A DNA stretch of 64,000 nt, taken from CAXTKD01 sp964244885. Its GTDB lineage: Bacteria; Pseudomonadota; Alphaproteobacteria; Sphingomonadales; Sphingomonadaceae. Below, one piece after another: positions 24,707 to 33,270 of the stretch; the stretch's first letter is position 1, and every line of letters begins with the position of its first letter. Where the stretch lies: assembly GCA_964244885.1 (NCBI GenBank), contig CAXTKD010000015.1, forward strand, positions 1 to 64,000, in the 5' to 3' direction. The translations under genes were made by a program, and so were the position numbers. The notes under the pieces were generated by a model, which was not told where the DNA came from, searched no databases, and saw only the letters and a list, made by a program, of their open reading frames with translations.

Positions 24707-25144
24707 GTGACCGATCCCGCCGTACCCTATGAGACGACCGCGCGCGTGCGCGACACCTGCCTTTGCCTGCACACGCAGCGCGCGGCGCGGGCGCTCGGGC
24801 GGCGCTTCGACATGGCGCTGAAGCCGCTCGGCCTGACCAACGGCCAGTTCTCGCTGCTGATGTCGCTCAATCGCCCCGAAGCGCCGCCGATGGCGCCGGT
24901 CGCGGCGCTGCTCGGCATGGACCGCACGACCTTGACCGCGGCGCTGAAGCCGCTGGAGCGGCGCGGCCTGCTGGACATCCTGCCCGATCCCAAGGACCGC
25001 CGCAGCCGCCGCATCCGGCTGACCGCCGACGGGCAGGCGCTTCTCCATCAGGCGATGCCGATCTGGACGCGCGAGCATGCGGCGCTTGATGGCGGTCTGG
25101 AGGACTCCGCTTCGCTGCGTCGGGCATTACGTTCGCTCGCCTAA
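24707..25144 (+). CDS. MarR-family transcriptional regulator
   Basis: This 145-residue winged-helix regulator has QFSLLMSLNRPEAPPMAPVA, the recognition region LLGMDRTTLTAALKPLERRG and the wing LLDILPDPKDRRSRRIRLTADG. The N-terminal segment has a Cys pair (RVRDTCLCLHTQRA), which could sense thiol-reactive compounds; this is an inference. The GTG at 24707 is used because the nearby ATG at 24696 is out of frame and stops at once. It is followed after 22 nt by two VOC genes, its likely targets. Confidence 0.87.
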   Translation: MTDPAVPYETTARVRDTCLCLHTQRAARALGRRFDMALKPLGLTNGQFSLLMSLNRPEAPPMAPVAALLGMDRTTLTAALKPLERRGLLDILPDPKDRRSRRIRLTADGQALLHQAMPIWTREHAALDGGLEDSASLRRALRSLA

Positions 25145-25166
25145 ACCTTAGTCACAGGAGGATTCG

Positions 25167-25643
25167 ATGTCCAAGATCTCGCCCTTTCTCTGGTACGTGA
25201 AGGAAGCCGAGGAAGCCGCGCGCTTCTATGTCTCGATCTTCCCGGATTCGGAGGTCGTCAGCGTCGACACCCTGCCGATCGACTCGCCGAGCGGACCCGC
25301 CGGGTCGGTCGCGGTCGTCGCGTTCAAGCTGTTCGGTCAGGACTTGATGGCGATGAGCGCCGGCCCGCTCGACCCCTTCAACCACGCCATCTCCTTTTAC
25401 GTCGATTGCGAGGACCAGGCCGAGGTCGACCGCTATTGGAACGCGCTGCTCGACGGCGGCACCCCGGAGGCATGCGGCTGGATCAGGGACCGCTACGGCG
25501 TGGCGTGGCAGATCGTGCCGAGGTTCCTGACCGAGGCGATGCGAAGCCCGGACCGTGCGAAGTACAAGCGCGTCGCCGAAGCGATGATGACGATGGTGAA
25601 GCTCGACGTCGCGGCGCTCGAAGCGGCCGCGGAGGGAGCCTGA
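25167..25643 (+). CDS. VOC-family protein (PhnB-like)
   Basis: This 158-residue protein of the vicinal oxygen chelate superfamily is in the PhnB-like branch often annotated as 3-demethylubiquinone methyltransferase-like. It shows SPFLWYVKEAEEAARFYVSI, FPDSEVVSV, ISFYVDCEDQAEVDRYWNAL and YGVAWQIVP. AGGAGG sits before the ATG. It is probably a metal-dependent or binding protein of detoxification; the substrate is unknown. The next VOC gene starts 1 nt after its stop. Confidence 0.85.
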   Translation: MSKISPFLWYVKEAEEAARFYVSIFPDSEVVSVDTLPIDSPSGPAGSVAVVAFKLFGQDLMAMSAGPLDPFNHAISFYVDCEDQAEVDRYWNALLDGGTPEACGWIRDRYGVAWQIVPRFLTEAMRSPDRAKYKRVAEAMMTMVKLDVAALEAAAEGA

Positions 25644-25644
25644 C

Positions 25645-26052
25645 ATGGCGACTCGGATTTTCGTCAACCTGCCCGTCAAGGACCTGCCCGCCGCCAAGCG
25701 CTTCTGGGCGGCGCTTGGCTATAGCTTCGATCCGCGCTTCACCAACGACACGGGCGGCGGCCTCATCATCAGCGACACGATCTTCGCCATGCTGCTGACC
25801 GAGCCGTTCTTCAAGGGTTTTGCGCCGGGCGGGATCGCCGACACCTCGAAGGTCAACGAGGTGCTGATCGCCCTGTCCTTCGACAGCCGCGAGGAGGTCG
25901 ACGCGATCGTCGCGAAGGCGGTTGCCGCGGGCGGGCGAACCTACAGCGAGCCGAAGGACCATGGCTTCATGTATCAGCATGGCTTTCAGGATCTGGATGG
26001 CCATGTCTGGGAAGTGTTCTGGATGGACCCGAACGCCAGCCCCGCGACCTAG
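25645..26052 (+). CDS. VOC-family glyoxalase/bleomycin-resistance-like protein
   Basis: This 135-residue VOC protein starts RIFVNLPVKDLPAAKRFWAA and has LGYSFDPRFTND, MLLTEPFFKGF and DLDGHVWEVFWMDP, the usual metal-ligand region at the end. It is coupled to the preceding VOC gene under a MarR regulator, suggesting an inducible response to an electrophile or antibiotic-like compound. It overlaps the convergent thiL end by 4 nt. Confidence 0.85.
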   Translation: MATRIFVNLPVKDLPAAKRFWAALGYSFDPRFTNDTGGGLIISDTIFAMLLTEPFFKGFAPGGIADTSKVNEVLIALSFDSREEVDAIVAKAVAAGGRTYSEPKDHGFMYQHGFQDLDGHVWEVFWMDPNASPAT

Positions 26053-26999
26053 TGCTCGTAGCCGAGCCGGGCGGGCTCCAGCGCCTGCCCGGCAAGGCCG
26101 CGCACCGCCAGCCCCTCCCCCGCTTCCGCCGCGCCGATGCGGGTGAGGCGCAGCTTGCAGCGCTCCGCCAGCACGGCCAGCGCGCAGGCAGCTGACGGTG
26201 GCGCGGTGAACAACAGCTCGTAGTCGTCCCCCGCCGTCGCGCGCGCGAGATAGGCCGAGTCCGTCTGGGTCGTCTGGCTTTGCGCCGCGGCCGAGAGCGG
26301 GAGCGCCGACAATTCCACCCGAAGCGCCACCCCGCTCGCCCGCGCCAGCCGGTCGGCGTCGATCAGCAGGCCGTCCGAGACGTCCATCGCCGCGCTCGCC
26401 AGCCCCGCGAGCCCTTGCCCGAACGCGAGGCGCGGCTCGGGACGGCGGTAGCGATCGAGCAGCGCCTTGTCGTGTTCCGCTTCCCCCTTGGCGATGGCGA
26501 GCCCGAGGCCGGCGTCGCCGATCGTGCCGGTCACCCACAGCTCGTCGCCGGCCCGCGCGCCGGTCCGCGCCAGCGCGGCGCCCGGCTCGACCTGACCGAT
26601 CGCGGTGAGGCCGAGCACCGCCTGCGCCAGCCCGCTCACGGTGTCGCCGCCGAGCAGCGGAACGTCCCAGCGATCGAGCGCGCGCTTCAGGCCAGCGACG
26701 AAGGCCATCAGCCACGCTTCATCCTCGGCGGCGCTCAGCCCCAGCCCCATCAGGACGCCCACCGGCCGCGCGCCGGTCGCGGCGAGATCGGACAGGTTCA
26801 CCGCCAGCAACTTCCACGCGACGTCAGACGGCGGGTCGCCGGGGAGGTAGTGGATGCCGGCGGCGAGCACATCGTGCGTGAACACGAGATCGAGCCCGAT
26901 GGGAGGCGCCAGCACCGCCGTGTCCGAGATCAGGCCCCGCGCGGCGGGATGCGTCGCGATCGGGCCGAGCAGCCGCTCGATCAGAGCGCGCTCGCGCAA
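26049..26999 (-). CDS. thiL: Thiamine-monophosphate kinase
   Basis: This 316-residue kinase converts thiamine phosphate to the pyrophosphate cofactor. It shows SDTAVLAPPIGLDLVFTHDV, WKLLAVNLSDLAATGARPVG, LLGGDTVSG, AMDVSDGLLIDADRLAR and ATAGDDYELLFT. The start is TTG at 26999, with GGAG seven bases upstream in the nusB end; no ATG fits the family N terminus. It is directly coupled to nusB (3 nt gap). Confidence 0.93.
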   Translation of the reverse strand: MRERALIERLLGPIATHPAARGLISDTAVLAPPIGLDLVFTHDVLAAGIHYLPGDPPSDVAWKLLAVNLSDLAATGARPVGVLMGLGLSAAEDEAWLMAFVAGLKRALDRWDVPLLGGDTVSGLAQAVLGLTAIGQVEPGAALARTGARAGDELWVTGTIGDAGLGLAIAKGEAEHDKALLDRYRRPEPRLAFGQGLAGLASAAMDVSDGLLIDADRLARASGVALRVELSALPLSAAAQSQTTQTDSAYLARATAGDDYELLFTAPPSAACALAVLAERCKLRLTRIGAAEAGEGLAVRGLAGQALEPARLGYEH

Positions 27000-27002
27000 A
27001 CG

Positions 27003-27467
27003 TCAGCTCCGCGCCGTCTTCGCCACCGCGTCGAGCAGGCCGTTGACGAACTTGGCCTCCTTCGCCTCGTAGAAGGCGTGCGCGACGTCGACATATTCGT
27101 TGATCGAAGCGTTCGCCGGCACGTCGGGGCGCGCCAGCAGCTCGTAGGTCCCGGCGCGCAGGATCTGGCGCATCGGGCGGTCGAGCCGGTCGAGCGTCCA
27201 GCCTTCGGCGAGGTTGGCGACGATCAGCGCGTCGATCTCGGTGGCGCGCGCGTCGACGCCCTTCACGAGATCGTTGAAGAAGTCGATATCGGCGTCGCGG
27301 AACCGCTCGCCCTCGATCTCGGCGCCCAGGCGGTGGTTATGGAACTCGGCCAGCAACGGCGCCACCGGAAGCCCGCCCATCTCGCGCTGATAGAGCGCCT
27401 GGACGGCGGCGAGGCGAGCGGCCGAGCGGGCGCTTCCGGCACGGGGTTTCTTGGCGGCGGCGGGCAT
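27003..27467 (-). CDS. nusB: Transcription antitermination factor NusB
   Basis: This 154-residue all-helical RNA-binding protein takes part in rRNA antitermination with NusE. It has SARLAAVQALYQREMGG, FFNDLVKGV, LDRLDRPMRQILRAGTYELL and ASINEYVDVAHAFYE with a terminal FVNGLLDAVAK. The start at 27467 (MPAAAKKPRAG) was chosen because further upstream codons are unlike the family. The nusB-thiL pairing is conserved in proteobacteria. Confidence 0.95.
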   Translation of the reverse strand: MPAAAKKPRAGSARSAARLAAVQALYQREMGGLPVAPLLAEFHNHRLGAEIEGERFRDADIDFFNDLVKGVDARATEIDALIVANLAEGWTLDRLDRPMRQILRAGTYELLARPDVPANASINEYVDVAHAFYEAKEAKFVNGLLDAVAKTARS

Positions 27468-27574
27468 GGCGCGGCTTCTAGCCTCCCCGCGACCGCAGCG
27501 GAACCCCGCCGACTGGAAAGCCGCCGCGAAACGCGATAGCGTGGCTGGACCGAGGCCCGGCAAGGAGGGACGCC

Positions 27575-28312
27575 ATGCGCGCCATTCGCCTGTTGTTCGG
27601 TGTGGCGTGCTACGCGTTCTTCTTCGCGACCTTCCTCTACCTGATCGCCTTCGTCGACGATCTGCCGTTCGTGCCGCGCACCGTGAGCAACGGCCCTGCC
27701 GCGCCGGCGGCGACGGCGGTGGTGATCGACCTCGCGCTGGTGGCGCTTTTCGGCATCCAGCACAGCGTGATGGCGCGACCGCGCTTCAAGGCGGCGTGGA
27801 CCAGGGTCGTCGCGCCGCCGATCGAGCGCAGCGTTTATGTGCTGATCGCGAGCGCGCTGCTGGTCCTGCTGTTCTGGCTGTGGCGGCCGGTCGGCGGGTC
27901 GCTATGGTCGATCGGGAATCCGGTGGTGGCGAACGTCCTGCTGGCGATCGGATTCGCGGGCTGGGGCGTCGTGCTGCTCAGCACCTTCCTGATCAACCAT
28001 TTCGAGCTGTTCGGCCTGAAGCAGTCGGCGGCGGCCGGCGGGCACGACGTGGCCGTGGACATGCCCAAGCTCCGCACGCCCTTCTTCTACAAATGGGTCC
28101 GGCACCCGCTCTATCTGGGCTTCCTGATCGCCTTCTGGGTGACGCCCGAGATGACCGTCTCGCGCGCGCTCTTCGCGGGCGCCATGACGCTCTACATCCT
28201 GATCGGCGTGGCCCATGAGGAGAAGGACCTCATGGGCACCTTCGGCGAGGATTATACCGCTTACAGCGCCAAGGTCGGGAAGCTCATTCCGGGGATCGGG
28301 CGGCGCTCCTAG
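27575..28312 (+). CDS. MddA-type methanethiol S-methyltransferase / NnrU-like membrane protein
   Basis: This 245-residue integral membrane protein is related to isoprenylcysteine carboxyl methyltransferases. It has FGIQHSVMARPRFKAAWTR, STFLINHFELFGLKQ, the C-terminal FYKWVRHPLYLGFLIAFW and AHEEKDLMGTFGEDYTAY. This pattern is that of MddA, which makes dimethyl sulfide from methanethiol with S-adenosylmethionine. The substrate is inferred from family resemblance. It stands alone on the + strand and overlaps the convergent small gene by 4 nt. Confidence 0.78.
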   Translation: MRAIRLLFGVACYAFFFATFLYLIAFVDDLPFVPRTVSNGPAAPAATAVVIDLALVALFGIQHSVMARPRFKAAWTRVVAPPIERSVYVLIASALLVLLFWLWRPVGGSLWSIGNPVVANVLLAIGFAGWGVVLLSTFLINHFELFGLKQSAAAGGHDVAVDMPKLRTPFFYKWVRHPLYLGFLIAFWVTPEMTVSRALFAGAMTLYILIGVAHEEKDLMGTFGEDYTAYSAKVGKLIPGIGRRS

Positions 28313-28497
28313 CGCCGCCGCGCCCACAGAATCGCGAGGACGCCGAGAACTGCGAGCGCGGTGCCGCGCCACAGCCACTGCGTCTGCGCGACCATGAAGC
28401 TCGACGCCGGATAGGGGAACCAGCCGCTGCCCTGCCCCATCCACAGCAGCCCCATCAGCAGGGCGATGACGCCCAGCACCATCAACACGACCTTCAT
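28309..28497 (-). CDS. Small two-helix membrane protein
   Basis: This 62-residue protein starts MKVVLMVLGVIALLMGLLWM, then has a loop GQGSGWFPYPASSFM and a second helix (GTALAVLGVLAILWA) ending in three Arg. The GXGSGWFPYP-type loop recurs in small conserved membrane proteins of sphingomonads, whose role is unknown. It overlaps the ribH stop by 4 nt (ATGA type), so it is translated with the rib genes. Confidence 0.75.
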   Translation of the reverse strand: MKVVLMVLGVIALLMGLLWMGQGSGWFPYPASSFMVAQTQWLWRGTALAVLGVLAILWARRR

Positions 28498-28931
28498 CGA
28501 CCCTGTCCTCCCCCGTTGAAGCTTTCCTTCAATTCGATCATCGCCAGCGCGGCGCGGGCGGCGTCGCCGCCCTTGTCCTTGTCGCTCCGCCTGGCGCGCG
28601 CCCAGGCCTGATCCTCGTTCTCGACGGTCAGCACGCCGTTGCCGATCGCCATGCCGTCGAGCGTCAGCGCCATGATTCCCCGCGCGCTCTCGTTCGACAC
28701 GACCTCGAAATGGAAGGTCTCGCCGCGGATGACGACGCCCAGCGCGACATAGCCGTCGTAGCGGCTGGTGCCGTCGGCGAGCGCGATCGCGGCCGGAATC
28801 TCCAGCGCGCCGGGCACGGTGATGCGGTCGTGGCTCGCTCCGGCGGCGTCCAGGGCATGCTCGGCGCCCTCGATCAGCGCATCGTTCAGCGCGTCGTAGA
28901 AGCGCGCCTCGACGATCAGCACATGCGGCAT
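28494..28931 (-). CDS. ribH: 6,7-dimethyl-8-ribityllumazine synthase
   Basis: This 145-residue penultimate enzyme of riboflavin synthesis shows VPGALEIPAAIALADGT, GYVALGVVIRGETFHFEVV, SNESARGIMAL and IGNGVLTVEN. The catalytic His is in RGETFHFE. Its start overlaps the ribE stop by one base (TGATG), and the small membrane protein gene follows with overlap. It belongs to the leftward operon ribD-ribE-ribH. Confidence 0.95.
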   Translation of the reverse strand: MPHVLIVEARFYDALNDALIEGAEHALDAAGASHDRITVPGALEIPAAIALADGTSRYDGYVALGVVIRGETFHFEVVSNESARGIMALTLDGMAIGNGVLTVENEDQAWARARRSDKDKGGDAARAALAMIELKESFNGGGQGR

Positions 28932-29548
28932 CAGGATTCTTTCTTGAGGCGCAGCGACTGCATCCGGTCGAGATAGCGCGCCAGCGCATCGACCTCGATA
29001 TTGATGCCGTCGCCGGGTTTGGAGGCGCCGAAGGTCGTCCATTCCGCGGTGTGCGGGATGATGTTGACGCCGAAGCGCACGCGGCCGTCGGGCAGGTCCT
29101 CGACGGCGTTTACGGTGAGCGAAGCGCCGTCGAGCGCGACCGAGCCCTTGGGCGCGAGATAGGCGGCGACCGAGGCGGGCGCCTCGATCACGAAACGCTG
29201 CGAATCGCCCTCGGGCGTGATCGAGACGATGGTGCCGACCGCGTCGACATGGCCGGTGACGATATGCCCGCCGAGCTCGTCGCCGACGCGAAGCGCGCGC
29301 TCGAGGTTGAGGCGCCGGCCCTCGGTCCACATCGAGGGCGCGGTGTGCGTGACGGTCTCGGCCGAGACATCGACCGCGAACTGCCCCTCGTCGCGCGACA
29401 CCACGGTCAGGCAGGCGCCCGAGCAGGCGATCGACGCGCCGAGCGCGATGCTCGCGGTGTCGTAGCCGGTAGCGATGGTAACGCGCAGGTCGCCGCGCGC
29501 TTCCACGCGGGCGACGGTGCCGATGTCGGTGACGATGCCGGTGAACAT
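28931..29548 (-). CDS. ribE: Riboflavin synthase alpha chain
   Basis: This 205-residue protein of two lumazine-binding barrel repeats starts MFTGIVTDIGTVARVEARGD. It has SIACSGACLTVV in repeat 1, GGHIVTGHVDAVGTI as the linker/start of repeat 2, and VALDGASLTVNAVED. It dismutates lumazine to riboflavin. It is 10 nt downstream of ribD and coupled to ribH. Confidence 0.95.
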   Translation of the reverse strand: MFTGIVTDIGTVARVEARGDLRVTIATGYDTASIALGASIACSGACLTVVSRDEGQFAVDVSAETVTHTAPSMWTEGRRLNLERALRVGDELGGHIVTGHVDAVGTIVSITPEGDSQRFVIEAPASVAAYLAPKGSVALDGASLTVNAVEDLPDGRVRFGVNIIPHTAEWTTFGASKPGDGINIEVDALARYLDRMQSLRLKKES

Positions 29549-29558
29549 GCGCGCAGCC

Positions 29559-30554
29559 CTAGCGGAGGCGGTCGTAGATTTCGAGTCGATCCGGGCCGAG
29601 CGCGACAGTCTCCCGATGCGCCCAGCGGCCGTGCGCCGAGGCGAGGCTGGCGAGGCCGAGCCCGCCGACGGCGGAAAGGCCGTCGCCGATGAGAATGGGC
29701 GCCCGGTAGACGAGCAGGCGATCCACACGGTCGGCCGAGAGGAAGGCCGCGGCGGCCCCCGCCCCGCCCTCGACCAGCACGTCGTTGACCGCATCGAGCG
29801 CATCGACGGCTTCGGGGCGATCGAGGATGACGCCGTTTCGCGCCGCCAGCCTCCCAGGCATCGTTTTCAACGTGCTGCTGAGCACGGCGGGTCGCGGGCC
29901 GCGCTCCTCCAGCCCCGGCAGGCGGACGTCGAGCGCCGGGTCGTCGGCTTCGAGCGTCGCGCGGCCGACGACGATCAGGTCGGCGCGAGCGCGCTCGAGG
30001 TGGGCGTGGGCGCGCGCCTCGACCCCGGTGATCCATCTGCTCTCGCCGGAAGCGAGCGCGATCCGCCCGTCGATCGACATCGCCAGCTTGAGCGTCACAC
30101 GAGGGCGACCCTGCGTCTGGCGCATGATGAAGCCGGCGACCGCCTCGCGCGCCTCGGCCTCGCGGACGCCTTCGACGACGTCGATGCCGGCGGTGCGGAG
30201 CCGGTCAAACCCCTGCCCCGCCGTGCGCGGATCGGGATCGCCGCAGCCGGCGACCACCCGTGCCACGGCCGCCGCAATCAACGCCTCGCTGCACGGCAGC
30301 GGACCCCGCCCGGCGTGCGCGCAGGGTTCGAGCGTCACATAAGCGGTCGCGCCCCGCGCATGATCGCCGGCAGCGTCAAGCGCCGTTTCCTCGGCATGCG
30401 GACGCCCCCCGGGCTGGGTCCAGCCGCGGCCGACGACGCGGCCGTCCTTGACCAGAACGCACCCGACCGCCGGGCTCGGCGCCGTCCGCCCGGCGCCGCG
30501 CGACGCGAGCGCAAGCGCCGCGCCCATCCAGCGGCTATCGTCATCGGGCGTCAT
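29559..30554 (-). CDS. ribD: Bifunctional pyrimidine deaminase/reductase of riboflavin synthesis
   Basis: This 331-residue enzyme has an N-terminal zinc deaminase with PSPAVGCVLVKDG, GRPHAEETAL and LEPCAHAGRGPLPC, and a C-terminal reductase with RPRVTLKLAMSIDGRIA, SGESRWITG and VLVEGGAGAAAAFL. It opens the ribD-ribE-ribH operon. No ribBA gene is in the window and no FMN riboswitch fold was seen upstream. Confidence 0.95.
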   Translation of the reverse strand: MTPDDDSRWMGAALALASRGAGRTAPSPAVGCVLVKDGRVVGRGWTQPGGRPHAEETALDAAGDHARGATAYVTLEPCAHAGRGPLPCSEALIAAAVARVVAGCGDPDPRTAGQGFDRLRTAGIDVVEGVREAEAREAVAGFIMRQTQGRPRVTLKLAMSIDGRIALASGESRWITGVEARAHAHLERARADLIVVGRATLEADDPALDVRLPGLEERGPRPAVLSSTLKTMPGRLAARNGVILDRPEAVDALDAVNDVLVEGGAGAAAAFLSADRVDRLLVYRAPILIGDGLSAVGGLGLASLASAHGRWAHRETVALGPDRLEIYDRLR

Positions 30555-30557
30555 CAG

Positions 30558-30630
30558 AGCCCGTTCGTCCTGAGCCTGTCGAAGGACAAGGCCGCGCAGG
30601 CGGTCTTCGACAAGCTCAGCCCGAACGGGG
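30558..30630. repeat. Family C paired palindrome (locus C1)
   Basis: CCCGTTCGTCCTGAGCCTGT with CGAAGGAC and the inverted GTCTTCGACAAGCTCAGCCC with GAACGGG flank a short GC-rich spacer. It lies just upstream of ribD and downstream of a small membrane protein gene on the same strand. A related copy is at 48964. Confidence 0.85.
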
Positions 30631-30651
30631 CTGGTTGAGGTCGAAAGCCCA

Positions 30652-30999
30652 TCAGGGCTGGTCGGCGTGGAGCCTGGCGATCGCCTGGGCGTTCGACGCG
30701 GCCATCTTCTTCAGGCGGAGCTTGTCGGCGTCGTTGGTGTGCTTGTCGACCTTGGCGATGGCGTCCCTGATCTCCTGGCGCTGGACCAGCAGCAGCTTCT
30801 TCTGGTCGGCGAGCGCATCGGCCTCGGTCCGGCCGGCGGGCCAGGTCTTCACGTAGATCATCACCGGGTCGGGCTTCAGATAGCCGTAGCGCGATTCGAT
30901 CAGGAAGCCGGTCGCGATCAGCAGGGTAACGAACAGGGACAGGCCGCCGATCACCAGCTTGTGGCGCTCGATCTGCTGGAGATTGCGAAGAAGCTGCAT
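30652..30999 (-). CDS. Hypothetical single-pass membrane protein
   Basis: This 115-residue protein starts MQLLRNLQQIERHKLVIGGL, continues into one helix (LSLFVTLLIATGFLIE), a short DPVMIYVKTWPAGR stretch and then a charged helical C-terminal part (ADQKKLLLVQRQEIRDAIAK). This is a N-in anchor with a probable periplasmic coiled region. No family recognised. It begins 15 nt after gltX ends on the same strand, so it may be co-transcribed with gltX. Confidence 0.75.
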   Translation of the reverse strand: MQLLRNLQQIERHKLVIGGLSLFVTLLIATGFLIESRYGYLKPDPVMIYVKTWPAGRTEADALADQKKLLLVQRQEIRDAIAKVDKHTNDADKLRLKKMAASNAQAIARLHADQP

Positions 31000-31014
31000 G
31001 GTTCGAATATAGGA

Positions 31015-32349
31015 TCAGGCCGCCGCCTTCGCCAGCCGGTCGAGCGCGGCGTCGCGCCCGATCAGCGGCAGCAGCGCCGCCATCTCCGGACCATGGTCGC
31101 GGCCGGTCACCGCGAGGCGGAGCGGCAGGAACAGCGCGCGGCCCTTGCGGCCCGTCGAGACCTTCAGCTCGTTGGTGAGCGCGTGCCAGACATCGCCCTG
31201 CCAAGGCATCGCCGCGAGGGCGTCGCGAGCCTCGCCGAGGAAGGCCCGGTCGGCCGGATCGGTCGCGGCCTCGATGGGCCCCTCGACCACCTGCCACCAG
31301 CCGGCCGCATCGGCAACGCTCTCCGCATTGGGCCGGATCGCCTCCCACCCCGCGGTGCCCATCCCGGCGGGCAGGCGCTGCGCGACCGCCTCGTAGGGCA
31401 TCATGTGCAGCGTCTTGGCATTGAGCAGCGCCAGCTCGTCGGCATGGAAATGCGCCGACGCCCTTCCGAGGCGGCCGAAGTCGAAGCTCTCGACCAGCGG
31501 GGCGAGGTCGGCGAACGGCTCGACCGGGTCGGCGGTGCCGAGCCGCGCCATCAGCGCGACGATCGCCTGGGGCTCGATACCAGCGTCGCGGAACGCCTCG
31601 ATGCTGCCCGAGCCGTCGCGCTTCGACAGCATGCCCTCGGCCGCGACGATCAGCGGGTGGTGCGCGAATGTCGGCACCGGCGCCCCCAGCGCCTCGAACA
31701 TCTGGATCTGGATTCCGGAATTGCCGACATGATCCTCGCCGCGCACGACATGGGTGACGCCCATGTCGATGTCGTCGGCCGCCGAGGGCAGCATGTAGAG
31801 GTACTGGCCGTCGGCGCGGCGGACGACGGGGTCGGAAAGCGAGGCGGGATCGACCATGCTCGGGCCGCGCACCAGGTCGTTCCATTCGACGGGCTTTTCG
31901 GTATCGAGTTTGAAGCGCCAGTGGGGGCGCACGCCGTCGGCTTCAAACTGCGCGCGCCGCTCTTCCGATAACCCGAGAGCCGCCCGATCGTAGACCGGCG
32001 GCCGCCCCTGCGAGAGCTGGATCTTTCGCTTGAGGTCCAGCTCCTCCGGAGTCTCGTAGCAGGCATAGACCCGGCCGAGCGCGCGCAGCTTGTCGAACGC
32101 CGCATCGTAGAGCGCGCCCCGATCCGACTGCCTGAACTCGGCGTCGGGCTTCAGGCCGAGCCAGTCGAGATCGAAGCGAATGCTCGCCGCCGATTCCTCC
32201 GATGAGCGCAGCGGGTCGGTATCGTCGAGCCGCAGGATGAAGCGCCCGCCCTGCTGGCGCGCGAACAGCCAGTTGTAGACCGCGACTCGGATGTTGCCGA
32301 CGTGCAGCTTGCCGGTCGGCGCGGGCGCGAAGCGGGTGATGACGGTCAT
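31015..32349 (-). CDS. gltX: Glutamate-tRNA ligase
   Basis: This 444-residue class I synthetase has FAPAPTGKLHVGNIRVAVYN with the HIGH-equivalent HVGN, LRLDDTDPLRSSEES, THVVRGEDHVGNSGIQI and the KMSKS-equivalent LSKRDGSGSIE. It is shorter than the typical 470-490 residues and may be the second GluRS type found in many alphaproteobacteria; tRNA specificity (Glu or Gln) cannot be told from here. The start MTVITRFAPAP at 32349 fits the family. Confidence 0.93.
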   Translation of the reverse strand: MTVITRFAPAPTGKLHVGNIRVAVYNWLFARQQGGRFILRLDDTDPLRSSEESAASIRFDLDWLGLKPDAEFRQSDRGALYDAAFDKLRALGRVYACYETPEELDLKRKIQLSQGRPPVYDRAALGLSEERRAQFEADGVRPHWRFKLDTEKPVEWNDLVRGPSMVDPASLSDPVVRRADGQYLYMLPSAADDIDMGVTHVVRGEDHVGNSGIQIQMFEALGAPVPTFAHHPLIVAAEGMLSKRDGSGSIEAFRDAGIEPQAIVALMARLGTADPVEPFADLAPLVESFDFGRLGRASAHFHADELALLNAKTLHMMPYEAVAQRLPAGMGTAGWEAIRPNAESVADAAGWWQVVEGPIEAATDPADRAFLGEARDALAAMPWQGDVWHALTNELKVSTGRKGRALFLPLRLAVTGRDHGPEMAALLPLIGRDAALDRLAKAAA

Positions 32350-32397
32350 GGGCGTGCATGTAGCCGCACCACCTCTCCCCGTCATCCCGGCGGGCTT

Positions 32398-33270
32398 TTA
32401 GGAAAGTTCGGCCATCAGCGCCGGCACCTCGGCGGGCAGCTCGCGGGCCAGCAGGCCGACCGGGCCATGCCGCGCCGACAGCCGGTTCCCCGCCGCGCCG
32501 TGCAGATGAACGCCCCACAGCGTCGCCGTCACCGCGTCGGCGCCGCGCGCCAGCAGGCCGCCGACGATGCCGGCGAGCACGTCGCCCGAGCCCGAGGTGG
32601 CGAGGCCGAGGCAGCCGCCCTCGAACCGCCACAGCCGGCCGTCGGGCGCGGCGATGTGCGTGACTCCGCCCTTCATCGCGACGACCGCGCCGAACTGTTC
32701 CGCCGCCGCCAGCGCGAAGCGCGCCGGGTCGGCGGCGACCTCCTCGGCCTCCACGTCCATCAGCTGCGCCATCTCGCCGGCGTGCGGAGTCAGCACCAGC
32801 CGCCCTTCGCATTGCTGGCAGGCGCGCGCCGCGAACCTCAGCTCGCCGATCGCCGCCGCGTCGAGGAGGATGGCGACCTCCTCATCAAGCCCGAGCACCG
32901 CGAGCGCCGCCGCCTCCGCCGCCTTGCTCCCGAGCATGCCCGGGCCGACGACGACCGCATCGCATTTGCCCGCCAGCTCGACGATGCGAGAACGCGCGCC
33001 AGGCGCGATGTCGCCCTCGGCTTCGTCCAGCCCGATCACCCGCGCCTCGGGCAGCGCGACCGCCAGCGCCAGCGCGTGGCTGGCGACGGTCGCCACCTGC
33101 AGCTTGCCGGCGCCTGCCCGCATCGCTCCGAGTGCGGCGAGCAGGATGCCGCCCGGCACCTCGGCGCTGCCGCCGATCGCGAGGATGCGGCCCCGGCTGT
33201 CCTTGTCGACCTCGCCTTCATGAGGCGGCAGCGGCATAGAGCGCAGCAGGTCCGGCGTCAGCAGGATCAT
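32398..33270 (-). CDS. nnrD: ADP-dependent NAD(P)H-hydrate dehydratase
   Basis: This 290-residue ribokinase-like repair enzyme converts damaged S-NAD(P)H hydrate back to NAD(P)H. It has SRGRILAIGGSAEVPGGIL, ALGAMRAGAGKLQVAT, VVVGPGML, LTPHAGEMAQLM, MKGGVTHIAAPDGR and ATSGSGDVLAGIVGGLLARG. Only the C-terminal dehydratase domain is present; the epimerase (YjeF_N) part is missing and must be coded elsewhere. It overlaps the phosphatase stop by 4 nt. Confidence 0.9.
   Translation of the reverse strand: MILLTPDLLRSMPLPPHEGEVDKDSRGRILAIGGSAEVPGGILLAALGAMRAGAGKLQVATVASHALALAVALPEARVIGLDEAEGDIAPGARSRIVELAGKCDAVVVGPGMLGSKAAEAAALAVLGLDEEVAILLDAAAIGELRFAARACQQCEGRLVLTPHAGEMAQLMDVEAEEVAADPARFALAAAEQFGAVVAMKGGVTHIAAPDGRLWRFEGGCLGLATSGSGDVLAGIVGGLLARGADAVTATLWGVHLHGAAGNRLSARHGPVGLLARELPAEVPALMAELS

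Noticed and set aside
28931..30700. FMN riboswitch upstream of the rib genes
   Set aside because: The expected conserved helices were not seen; the upstream region is a family C repeat and a small gene.
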